Of a stretch of 64,000 bases of DNA, positions 44,211 to 51,945 are shown piece after piece. Origin of the DNA: Mucilaginibacter defluvii. Lineage in GTDB: Bacteria; Bacteroidota; Bacteroidia; Sphingobacteriales; Sphingobacteriaceae. The notes under the pieces are model-generated. The model worked only from the letters and a program-made list of their open reading frames with translations. It was not told the origin of the DNA and did no database searches. Both the position numbers and the translations under genes were made by a program. Every line of letters starts with the position of its first letter. The first letter of the stretch is position 1. Location of the stretch: NCBI RefSeq assembly GCF_039543225.1, contig NZ_BAABJI010000001.1:89193-153192 (forward strand). Reading direction: 5' to 3'.

Positions 44211-45023
44211 ATGGCTTTTAATTTATTACAAGGTAAAAAAGGGATAATATTTGGTGCCCTTAACGAGCAATCAATAGCCTGGAAGGTAGCACAGCGCGCC
44301 GTACAGGAAGGTGCCGAAATAGTATTAAGCAATGCACCTATTGCCTTGCGCATGGGCGAATTGAACAAATTGGCCGAGGAATGCAACGCGCCGGTTATTG
44401 CTGCCGACGTTACCAGCAACCAGGATATTGAAAACCTGCTTACCAAAACACAGGAGCATTTTAACGGCGGTGTCGATTTTATCCTGCACTCTATAGGTAT
44501 GAGCGTTAACGTGCGTAAAAACATCCCTTATCCTGAAAATAACTACGATTATACCTTTAAAGGTTTTGATATATCGGCGCTGAGCCTGCACCGAATTTTA
44601 CAGCTTGCCATGAAGCAGGATGTAATAAACGAGTGGGGATCGGTAGTGGCATTGAGCTATATAGCTGCCCAGCGTTACTTCCCGGGCTATAATGATATGG
44701 CTGATAATAAAGCCGTATTAGAAAGCATTGCCCGTAACTTTGGTTACGAGTATGGCTTGAAAAAGAAGGTACGTGTAAACACCATCTCACAATCGCCAAC
44801 ACGTACTACTGCCGGTTCGGGCGTTAAAGGCTTTGACGGCTTTATTGAATTTGCCGAGAAAATGAGTCCGCTGGGTAATGCCGATGCCGACCAGTGCGCT
44901 GATTACGTAGTAACCCTGTTTTCAGACCTTACCCGCATGGTAACTATGCAAAACCTGTATCACGATGGTGGTTTTTCATACACCGGCGTAACCCAGGCCG
45001 TTATTGATCAAATGGGTAAATAA
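44211..45023 (+). CDS. fabI: Enoyl-[acyl-carrier-protein] reductase (NADH)
   Basis: This enzyme catalyses the last reduction of each fatty-acid elongation cycle. The 270-residue protein has the Rossmann start GKKGIIFGALNEQSIAW, the HSIG segment at 93-96 and the catalytic Tyr160-x6-Lys167 in PGYNDMADNKAVLE. The C-terminal NLYHDGGFSYTG is also conserved. Positions 163-166 read MADN rather than the MGLA of the E. coli enzyme; as far as I recall this is usual in Sphingobacteria. With the desaturase at 8.1 kb it is one of two fatty-acid genes in the window, not linked. Confidence 0.95.
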   Translation: MAFNLLQGKKGIIFGALNEQSIAWKVAQRAVQEGAEIVLSNAPIALRMGELNKLAEECNAPVIAADVTSNQDIENLLTKTQEHFNGGVDFILHSIGMSVNVRKNIPYPENNYDYTFKGFDISALSLHRILQLAMKQDVINEWGSVVALSYIAAQRYFPGYNDMADNKAVLESIARNFGYEYGLKKKVRVNTISQSPTRTTAGSGVKGFDGFIEFAEKMSPLGNADADQCADYVVTLFSDLTRMVTMQNLYHDGGFSYTGVTQAVIDQMGK

Positions 45024-45044
45024 CATCTTAAAATATATTTAAAT

Positions 45045-45075
45045 AACAAAGGAGGCATCAACGGCCTCCTTTGTT
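45045..45075. terminator. Bidirectional terminator between fabI and the oxidoreductase
   Basis: A perfect 12-bp stem (AACAAAGGAGGC / GCCTCCTTTGTT, seven-base loop) lies between convergent stops, with A/T-rich flanks on both sides. Confidence 0.75.
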
Positions 45076-45080
45076 ATTTA

Positions 45081-46394
45081 CTAACTTTCTGTTGGTGGAC
45101 TGCCCCTGAAAGCATCAAGCTTTTCTATCCGTTCCAGCTTAACCGGCTTGCCTGTTTTGGCCGACTCATAAATAGCTTCCAATACTTTGTGGTCTTGCAA
45201 ACCCTCTTCGCCGGGCGTATAAGGTGTTTTATTATCCATAACACATTCCGAGAAATGGTCGATTTCCAATGCAAATTGATTTTTTTCTCCTTTTGACGGA
45301 TTTTGTTTCATTTCGATATCACCCTGCGTTTGCGATACTTCCATTTTTAAACCATGATAGGCGAACGCCGGGTCGAGCCCAAACCAGCCGCCGTTATCGG
45401 CGTAACAGCGATAATGTTTGGAGTCGTGCACGCCATAGCTGCACAGATTATTGGCCACCGCCCCGCTCGGGAAAAACATCTGGAACATTACTGTTTCTTC
45501 CACCTCTTTAAAACGCGGGTCGTTTGGGGTACTGTACATACTGGCCAATACGGTATGCGGTTCCTCGCCTAATAAAAAGCGGTTGGTATTGCTGCAGTAT
45601 AAACCAATATCGGGCAATGAGCCACCACCGGCTAACTCTTTATCCAGGCGCCATTGTGGCGGCGCCCCGGAGTTTTGTACGTTAATTGAGTTAATTACCT
45701 TAACCTGTCCGAATTTTTTTTCGCGTGTCCATTGCATAGCCAGACGGTTGTGCGGTTCATATTGTATGCGGTAGGCAATCATCAGCTTTTTACCGGCTTT
45801 TTTGCAGGCGTCTATCATTTCCTGCGCTTCGGCGGATGAGTTGGCCATGGGTTTTTCGCATAATACATGTTTACCGGCTTTTGCCGCGCGTATGGTATAT
45901 TCCTTGTGCATGGAGTTGGGTAATACAATATACACCGCGTCAATCTCCGGGTTCTTGCTTATGCTGTCGTAATTTTGATAATTGTAGATATTCTTTTCGG
46001 CAATGCCATATTGCTCGGCCACCTTTTTGGCTTTATCCGGACTGCCGCTTACCAGCGCTACTACCTTAGAGTATTTGCATTCGGCAAAGGCGGGCAGCAA
46101 TTCAGCCAGTGTTAAATTACCTAAACCAACCAGCGCGTAGCCAACCCGTTTTGCAGGGGGTGAAATAGCCGGCCATTTATCTTGCTTTTCGCTTGGCGCG
46201 TGGATGGGCGGCAACTCAACCTTTATCGCATCGCTTGTTTTCTTGCTGCCGGTGCCTGCGGGTGTTTGTGCTTCGGCATCATTATTTAATGATGCACCGA
46301 TAATGCCCGATGCTATGATGGTTTTGCCGGCATTCTCAATAAAACGCCTGCGGTTATAACCCGGTCCATCTTCCGGTATATTTTTATTACTCAT
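45081..46394 (-). CDS. Gfo/Idh/MocA-family oxidoreductase, probably Tat-exported
   Basis: The 437-residue NAD(P)-dependent sugar dehydrogenase-like protein has an N-terminal twin-arginine motif (NRRRFIENAG) and a hydrophobic stretch, so it is likely exported folded with its cofactor. The Rossmann motif is GYALVGLGNLT (about 85-95), and CEKPMANSSAEAQ carries the family Glu-Lys-Pro. The C-terminal GFO_IDH_MocA_C-type domain follows. Such secreted members resemble glucose-fructose oxidoreductases and glycoside-cleaving enzymes acting with DUF1080-type proteins; a DUF1080 gene lies 4 kb away. The substrate is unknown. Confidence 0.88.
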   Translation of the reverse strand: MSNKNIPEDGPGYNRRRFIENAGKTIIASGIIGASLNNDAEAQTPAGTGSKKTSDAIKVELPPIHAPSEKQDKWPAISPPAKRVGYALVGLGNLTLAELLPAFAECKYSKVVALVSGSPDKAKKVAEQYGIAEKNIYNYQNYDSISKNPEIDAVYIVLPNSMHKEYTIRAAKAGKHVLCEKPMANSSAEAQEMIDACKKAGKKLMIAYRIQYEPHNRLAMQWTREKKFGQVKVINSINVQNSGAPPQWRLDKELAGGGSLPDIGLYCSNTNRFLLGEEPHTVLASMYSTPNDPRFKEVEETVMFQMFFPSGAVANNLCSYGVHDSKHYRCYADNGGWFGLDPAFAYHGLKMEVSQTQGDIEMKQNPSKGEKNQFALEIDHFSECVMDNKTPYTPGEEGLQDHKVLEAIYESAKTGKPVKLERIEKLDAFRGSPPTES

Positions 46395-46524
46395 AAAGTA
46401 TCTATATTAATGGTTAATATTTTTTACTAAAAACCAATATCGCACCTATAAGTTTCAGCGGATTTATGATTATATAACTACGCTGAAGTAATTATTGCTT
46501 AACTTCTACATAAAACCCATCATA

Positions 46525-46554
46525 TTTGTAATCATAATATTTCCACTACCTTAG
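46525..46554 (+). promoter_or_regulatory. Candidate promoter of the diadenylate cyclase gene
   Basis: TTTG (46525-46528), 18 bases, then TACCTTAG (46547-46554), close to the Bacteroidota consensus. The ATG at 46558 lies where transcription should begin, so the mRNA may be leaderless. Confidence 0.4.
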
Positions 46555-46557
46555 TAT

Positions 46558-47349
46558 ATGCACTCATTTGATTTCAGCTTTGTAAAGGTTACCGTGTTTG
46601 ATGTATTGGATGTGCTGCTGGTAGCCTTTATTATTTACCAGCTTTACAACCTGATACGCGGCACCATTGCGGCCAACATATTTATAGGTTTAGCCCTCGT
46701 GTGCGCGCTTTATTTTGTAGTGCGGGCATTGGATATGAAGCTGCTTACCGGTATACTGGGCAATTTCATGAATGTGGGTATCATCGCCATAGTGGTGGTA
46801 TTTCAGCAGGAGATACGGCGGTTTTTGTTGTTAGTGGGTAAAAATGCCTCGCTGCAGCGCAACCGGGCATGGTGGCAGTATTTTTTTGGTAAAAATACGG
46901 TTGAAAAGAATAATTATATCCGCATTAAGCCCATTATAGATGCTTGTAAAAGCATGAAGCAATCGCGCACGGGCGCGCTTATCGTGATCGTAAAAATATA
47001 TGATGAGCAGTTTTACCAAAATAGCTGCGAAATGATGGATGCCCGCATATCCAAGCGTTTGCTGGAGAGCATCTTCCAAAAGCATAGTCCGCTGCATGAT
47101 GGGGCGGTGATTATCTCCGAAAATAAAATAAAATCAGCCAGTTGCATTTTACCGCTGACAGAAAAAAGCGATCTGCCCGCCCAGTTCGGTCTGCGCCACC
47201 GTGCTGGTATTGGTGTAACCGAGGCTAATGAGGCCACGGCCATCATCGTATCTGAAGAAACCGGCGAAATATCATACGCCAAGCAAGGCCGCGTAAAAAT
47301 GAACATCAGCTTTGCCGAGCTGGAGAAGTTATTGAATAAGGATTTTTAA
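46558..47349 (+). CDS. cdaA: Diadenylate cyclase, CdaA/DacA type
   Basis: The enzyme makes cyclic di-AMP from two ATP. The 263-residue protein has three N-terminal membrane helices (about 12-33, 37-57, 65-85), then the DAC (DisA_N) domain. Catalytic motifs are Asp181-Gly-Ala183 and Arg213-His-Arg215. The length matches membrane-bound CdaA. The regulator CdaR (YbbR) that follows cdaA in Firmicutes is absent here: the next gene is on the other strand. c-di-AMP would act on potassium transport and cell-wall homeostasis (known for the class). Confidence 0.93.
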   Translation: MHSFDFSFVKVTVFDVLDVLLVAFIIYQLYNLIRGTIAANIFIGLALVCALYFVVRALDMKLLTGILGNFMNVGIIAIVVVFQQEIRRFLLLVGKNASLQRNRAWWQYFFGKNTVEKNNYIRIKPIIDACKSMKQSRTGALIVIVKIYDEQFYQNSCEMMDARISKRLLESIFQKHSPLHDGAVIISENKIKSASCILPLTEKSDLPAQFGLRHRAGIGVTEANEATAIIVSEETGEISYAKQGRVKMNISFAELEKLLNKDF

Positions 47350-47352
47350 ATT

Positions 47353-47706
47353 TTAAGGAGTAACCTTCACCTTCCCCGCCGTATCAGTGTTGATAATTTG
47401 CACCCTTTTTACCGGCATGTTATAACCGGTAATTTTATTGCCTTTACCGCTAATTGGTGTTTTGCTATTAAAGCCCTGTATCTTTTTTACGGGCATTCGG
47501 CTATATACAATAATATCATTATTAGTCACCCCGAATTGCATGGCAACTATTTGATTTGGTTGTGGCTTTACTTTATTCGTATCGATCGGGGTAATTTTTA
47601 TTTTATCCGGATTATTTGATGTGTTTGGCTGCGGTAATACGATGTGTTGAGCACGTGCAAAGCTAAATGCCGCTGAAAATAAAGCTATAAAAACAAGTTT
47701 CTTCAT
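47353..47706 (-). CDS. Small secreted hypothetical protein
   Basis: The product has 117 residues from ATG 47706, chosen because it gives the signal peptide MKKLVFIALFSAAFSFARAQ; the frame is open 18 codons further up without it. The mature chain is rich in Pro, Asn and Lys and has an internal duplication: MPVKKIQGFNSKTPISGKG and MPVKRVQIINTDTAGKV. Its stop lies three bases beyond that of the convergent diadenylate cyclase gene. Function unknown. Confidence 0.6.
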   Translation of the reverse strand: MKKLVFIALFSAAFSFARAQHIVLPQPNTSNNPDKIKITPIDTNKVKPQPNQIVAMQFGVTNNDIIVYSRMPVKKIQGFNSKTPISGKGNKITGYNMPVKRVQIINTDTAGKVKVTP

Positions 47707-47731
47707 GATGACAATCCGGTTTTGTAATGAA

Positions 47732-47766
47732 AAAGGGTTGCCTGTATTACTACAAGACAACCCTTT
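47732..47766 (-). terminator. Terminator of the M1 aminopeptidase gene
   Basis: AAAGGGTTG and CAACCCTTT form a 9-bp stem with a 17-base loop; on the minus strand a TTTTTCATT tail follows. Confidence 0.65.
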
Positions 47767-47793
47767 AGACTGAATGTTGCAAGTAAGGTTTAA

Positions 47794-50274
47794 TTACTTG
47801 GCATCATTTATTGCTTTAATGGCATCATCAGCGGCTTTTACCGAAGCTTCATCCTTCAATTCGGCACGTTTTGTTTTAACGTTAGTGATGGCGGTGATAA
47901 CATAAGGCGCAATACCGTATTGTTTATATTTAACGCCAAGGCCTTTTAAAACCTCGATGCCCTGCTGTGCATACTCCGGATTTTTTACGCGGCCAGCCAT
48001 ATCAGCGAATTTAGGTGCGGCGTTAAATTGCGACTGCGGACCTGATTCCTTGAATTTTTCGTACACATAAGGCCACTCTGCATCGCCACCGGCGGTTGAG
48101 TAAGCTGTGATAATAGCGGTTGATAACGCGCCTTTGCTGTCTTTCTCTAATGATTTTGCAGCTTTTAAGGCTTCAGCCGGTTCAAGTTGAGCCAGCGCAT
48201 TAAGTGATGCGCCTTGCACCGCGTATGATTGGCTTTGCAAGCCATCGCGGAAAATTTTGATCATGCCGGAGGCTTTCAGCTTGCCTAATACGGTAATGGC
48301 GGCAGCTTTAACATTATTGTTGTTATCGTTACGGGCAATGTCCATCAAAACTGGCTGGGCGGCATTGCGCACCTCGTCATTAGCCATATTAGCCGCATTG
48401 ATAGCTTTTATACGCAGGCCATAATACTTGTCTTTAAGTGCAGCAATGATGATCTTTTGCGCGTTTTTATCGCCCTGTGCAGGTGCAGCAGCTTCGATAG
48501 CTTCAAAGCGGTCGAGGTATAACGGCGCGTTAGCATATTGGAAAGCAAATTCTTCCAGCGTTTTTTTATCGGTTTTTTTAGCAGGTAGCACCTTGTCGCC
48601 ATCAACATTCACCAGGCTTGGTTTTGAAGCTACCTTAAAGGTTAATGTATCGGCTTTATTGCGTAACCATACTTTGTGGCGTTCTTTTTTACCGCCGGCA
48701 TAAATATCAACTGCAATAGGCAAAGTAAAGGCATCGCCTGTTTGAGTTTGATTTACGTACACGGTTTGTGTTTTAGTGCCTTCGTCCCATTTGTAAGTAA
48801 TATCAAGCACCGGGTGGCCGGCGTTGAAATACCACTCGTTAAAAAACCAGTTCAGATCGCGGCCGCTGGCTTCTTCCAGGGCCAGGCGCAGTTGGTGCGC
48901 TTCGCCGTTTTTAAGCGCATTTGTTTTCAGGTAGATGCCCAGGCCTTTGTAAAAAGCGTCCTCACCTAAATAATTACGCAGGTAGTTAAGTATGGTGCCA
49001 CCTTTTTGGTAGGTAACCACGTCAAACATATCCTCTTTATAATGGTAATGAAAGCGCACCAGATTTTTGTTTTTTGCGTCGGCGCTGCGCAGGTAGCTTT
49101 GCAGGTCGTCATAAATATGTGCGCCTCCCTCGTCCTTGCCGTACTTGTACTCTGCCCACATGGTCTCGCTAAAATCAGCGAATGACTCATTCACGGTCAG
49201 GTTGCTCCAGCTTTCGGCAGTAACATAATCACCAAACCATTGGTGAAACAACTCGTGCACTATGGTGCTGCGGCCGCCATCGTAACCGGCATCCATCAGT
49301 TCACGCGGAGTACCTTGAACATATTCGCCATGCAAAGTAGCGGTGGTGTTCTCCATCGCGCCGCTTACATAATCGCGCACTACAATCTGCGCGTATTTGT
49401 TCCACGGATAATCAACGCCCAGTTTTTTAGAGTAGAATTCTATGGCTTCAGGCGTAAACCCGAAAATCTCCTTAGCATACGGCGCATACTTTGGTTCCAG
49501 ATAGTAATTAACCTCTTTATTGCGCCATTTATCTTTATAAATCTTGAAATCGCCTACGGCCATCATAAACAGGTATGGCGAGTGTGGCAGTTCCATTTTC
49601 CAGGTGTCGGTACGGGTGCCGTCGGTATTGGTTTTCTGAGCGGCTAAGCGGCCGTTTGACAGCGTTACATACTTGGCAGGTACGGTCATGCTGATCTCCT
49701 GGGTGGTTTTTTGGTTAGGCTTATCAATGGTAGGGAACCATGCTGATGAAGCTTCGGTTTCGCCCTGCGTCCATATCTGCGTCGGTTTATCCTTTTCCGT
49801 ACCGTCAGGATTGATAAAGTACAAACCTTTGGCATCGGTAATAGCCGCGCTGCCTTCTGATTTTAGTTCGTTGGGCTTTGCGGTATAGTCTATGTAAACT
49901 ATATAATTCTCATTGTTTTGGTAAACCTTATCCAGTTTAATGGCCAGCGACAGGCTATCGTAAGTAAATTTAAGCGGCACATTTTTGCCGTTTTTAACAA
50001 CCGAAATGTTTTTAATGTCCATCCCCTTAGCGTCCAGCCGCAGGCTGTCGGTAGGGTAAAAGTGCGGTTTCAGGGTAATCCACTCTTTACCATACAGGTA
50101 GCGTTTTTTGTAATCAAACCGGACATCGAGCTTGGTGTGCACCAGGTCGTTGATTTTAGGGACGGTTTCACGGTAGATCTTTAATTTAGGATCGTCGGCC
50201 GGTTTTTGCTGAGCCACAGCCGGTACAATGCAGGCGGCCATCAGGAGAGCCTCTGCAATCAGCATTTTTTTCAT
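47794..50274 (-). CDS. M1-family metallo-aminopeptidase (secreted)
   Basis: The product has 826 residues from ATG 50274, which starts a signal peptide (MKKMLIAEALLMAACIVPAV). The zinc site is H340-E-L-F-H344 with the third ligand Glu363 in NESFADF, 18 residues later as in all M1 enzymes. GAMEN at 305-309 is the exopeptidase substrate-binding motif. The N-terminal beta-sandwich domain covers about 40-240. The last 270 residues are helical with HEAT-like repeats (AAITVLGKLKASG, GASLNALAQLEPAEA). It removes N-terminal amino acids from peptides in the periplasm. It is monocistronic and divergent from the DUF1080 gene. Confidence 0.94.
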   Translation of the reverse strand: MKKMLIAEALLMAACIVPAVAQQKPADDPKLKIYRETVPKINDLVHTKLDVRFDYKKRYLYGKEWITLKPHFYPTDSLRLDAKGMDIKNISVVKNGKNVPLKFTYDSLSLAIKLDKVYQNNENYIVYIDYTAKPNELKSEGSAAITDAKGLYFINPDGTEKDKPTQIWTQGETEASSAWFPTIDKPNQKTTQEISMTVPAKYVTLSNGRLAAQKTNTDGTRTDTWKMELPHSPYLFMMAVGDFKIYKDKWRNKEVNYYLEPKYAPYAKEIFGFTPEAIEFYSKKLGVDYPWNKYAQIVVRDYVSGAMENTTATLHGEYVQGTPRELMDAGYDGGRSTIVHELFHQWFGDYVTAESWSNLTVNESFADFSETMWAEYKYGKDEGGAHIYDDLQSYLRSADAKNKNLVRFHYHYKEDMFDVVTYQKGGTILNYLRNYLGEDAFYKGLGIYLKTNALKNGEAHQLRLALEEASGRDLNWFFNEWYFNAGHPVLDITYKWDEGTKTQTVYVNQTQTGDAFTLPIAVDIYAGGKKERHKVWLRNKADTLTFKVASKPSLVNVDGDKVLPAKKTDKKTLEEFAFQYANAPLYLDRFEAIEAAAPAQGDKNAQKIIIAALKDKYYGLRIKAINAANMANDEVRNAAQPVLMDIARNDNNNNVKAAAITVLGKLKASGMIKIFRDGLQSQSYAVQGASLNALAQLEPAEALKAAKSLEKDSKGALSTAIITAYSTAGGDAEWPYVYEKFKESGPQSQFNAAPKFADMAGRVKNPEYAQQGIEVLKGLGVKYKQYGIAPYVITAITNVKTKRAELKDEASVKAADDAIKAINDAK

Positions 50275-50493
50275 GTTAATGAGGTTGTTAAAACGCAAAT
50301 TTAAAATATTAATAAAGCCCTGCAATCTTTACACAAATAAAGGCAGACTATAATTACTCCGCTTAAGATGCTGCAAATAGCCAAAATGTTACATGTAAAA
50401 TTGTCGGTTTGGCTATATTTACGGCTAAGTTTAGCTAACCAGTTAATACACAATGCCGGGTGCATTATATATTCAATTTCTATCAACCAATAT

Positions 50494-51870
50494 ATGAAAA
50501 CAAACCGCAAAATACTATCACTCATTATTGCCGCGACCATGCTGGCCGGAGCTTCATCGGCACAAACAAAAAAAGGCTATACCAGCCTGTTTGATGGCAA
50601 AACCCTTAAGGGCTGGAAACGCCTTGCCGGTACTGCCGATTATAAGGTTGTTGATGGCGCTATACAAGGCACAACTGTAACCGGCAGCGGCAACACATTT
50701 TTAGTTACCGAAAAGGAATATGGCGATTTTGTACTGGAGCTGGATGCCAAGCTTGAAAATGCCATCAGCAACTCGGGTGTGCAAACCCGCAGCCACTTTG
50801 ATGCTGCGGCAAACAACGGTAAAGGTAAGGTATACGGCCGCCAGTGCGAATTTGATCCGTCGCCGCGGGCATGGGCCGGCGGTATTTACGATGAAGGCAG
50901 GCGCGACTGGCTTTATCCAATGGACCTAAATGCCAAAGCAAAAGGAGCCTTTAAAGTTGGTGAGTACAACCACATCAAAATAGAATGCATAGGCAACCAG
51001 ATGAAAACATGGATAAACGGCGTGCCTATGGCTTATGTTATCGATACGGTTGATGCCAAAGGTTTTATTGGCCTGCAGGTACATGCGGTTAGTAAGCCCG
51101 AAGAGGCCGACAAAAAAATATGGTTCAAAAACATCCAGATAAAAACTACAGGTTTAAAGCCTGAGCCTTTTAATAAAGATATTTATGTGGTTAACCTGAC
51201 ACCGAATAGCTTGTCGGCGTTTGAAAAGCAAAGCGGCTGGCAACTGTTATTTGATGGTAGAACCAGCACCGGTTGGCACAGCGCACGTAGTGATAAATTC
51301 CCGGCAAAAGGATGGAATATCAGTAACGGGCTCATCAGCGTTGAGCCGTCTAACGGGGCTGAATCAACCAACGGCGGCGATATTGTAAGCGATGGTCAAT
51401 ACAAAGCTTTTGATCTGTCTTTTGAGTTCAGGTTAACAGAGGGCGCCAACAGCGGGGTGAAGTACTTTGTTACCCTTGGCGAAAAAACGCAAGGCTCGGC
51501 TATCGGGCTGGAGTACCAGGTACTTGACGATGTGCGCCATCCGGATGCTAAACTGGGCCGTGACGGCAACCGTACGCTGGCATCACTATATGATCTTATC
51601 ACTGCTAAAAAGCAGCCACGGTTTACACATGCTATCGGTCAGTGGAACATCGGCAGGGTAGTGGTTTACCCTAACAACCATGTGGAGCATTACCTTAACG
51701 GTGTAAAAGTGCTGGAGTACGATCGCGGTTCAAAGGAGTTTAAGGATCTGGTTGCCATAAGTAAATATAAAGTATGGCCAAACTTTGGCGAAGCGCCGGA
51801 GGGGCACATCCTGCTGCAAGATCATGGTAATTCGGTAAGTTTCCGCAACATCAAATTGCGCAACCTTTAA
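50494..51870 (+). CDS. Secreted protein with two DUF1080 (3-keto-glycoside hydrolase-like) domains
   Basis: The product has 458 residues from ATG 50494, which gives a signal peptide (about 1-24, ending SSAQ); the longer frame from 50368 adds a poor N-terminus. Two concanavalin-like domains lie in tandem, each opening with a similar strand: YTSLFDGKTLKGWKRL near 27 and WQLLFDGRTSTGWHSA near 249. DUF1080 proteins include the 3-keto-disaccharide/3-keto-glycoside hydrolases that act with Gfo/Idh oxidoreductases. Family membership is clear; enzymatic activity is inference. A terminator follows, so it is monocistronic. Confidence 0.88.
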   Translation: MKTNRKILSLIIAATMLAGASSAQTKKGYTSLFDGKTLKGWKRLAGTADYKVVDGAIQGTTVTGSGNTFLVTEKEYGDFVLELDAKLENAISNSGVQTRSHFDAAANNGKGKVYGRQCEFDPSPRAWAGGIYDEGRRDWLYPMDLNAKAKGAFKVGEYNHIKIECIGNQMKTWINGVPMAYVIDTVDAKGFIGLQVHAVSKPEEADKKIWFKNIQIKTTGLKPEPFNKDIYVVNLTPNSLSAFEKQSGWQLLFDGRTSTGWHSARSDKFPAKGWNISNGLISVEPSNGAESTNGGDIVSDGQYKAFDLSFEFRLTEGANSGVKYFVTLGEKTQGSAIGLEYQVLDDVRHPDAKLGRDGNRTLASLYDLITAKKQPRFTHAIGQWNIGRVVVYPNNHVEHYLNGVKVLEYDRGSKEFKDLVAISKYKVWPNFGEAPEGHILLQDHGNSVSFRNIKLRNL

Positions 51871-51878
51871 TAGGCATT

Positions 51879-51915
51879 AAGTGATTGTTAGTTTATCAAA
51901 AGCTAACAATCACTT
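51879..51915 (+). terminator. Terminator after the DUF1080 gene
   Basis: AAGTGATTGTTAG pairs perfectly with CTAACAATCACTT across an 11-base loop. The tail TACTTTC is only moderately T-rich. Confidence 0.65.
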
Positions 51916-51945
51916 TACTTTCATAATATAGCTTAGCAAATTGTT

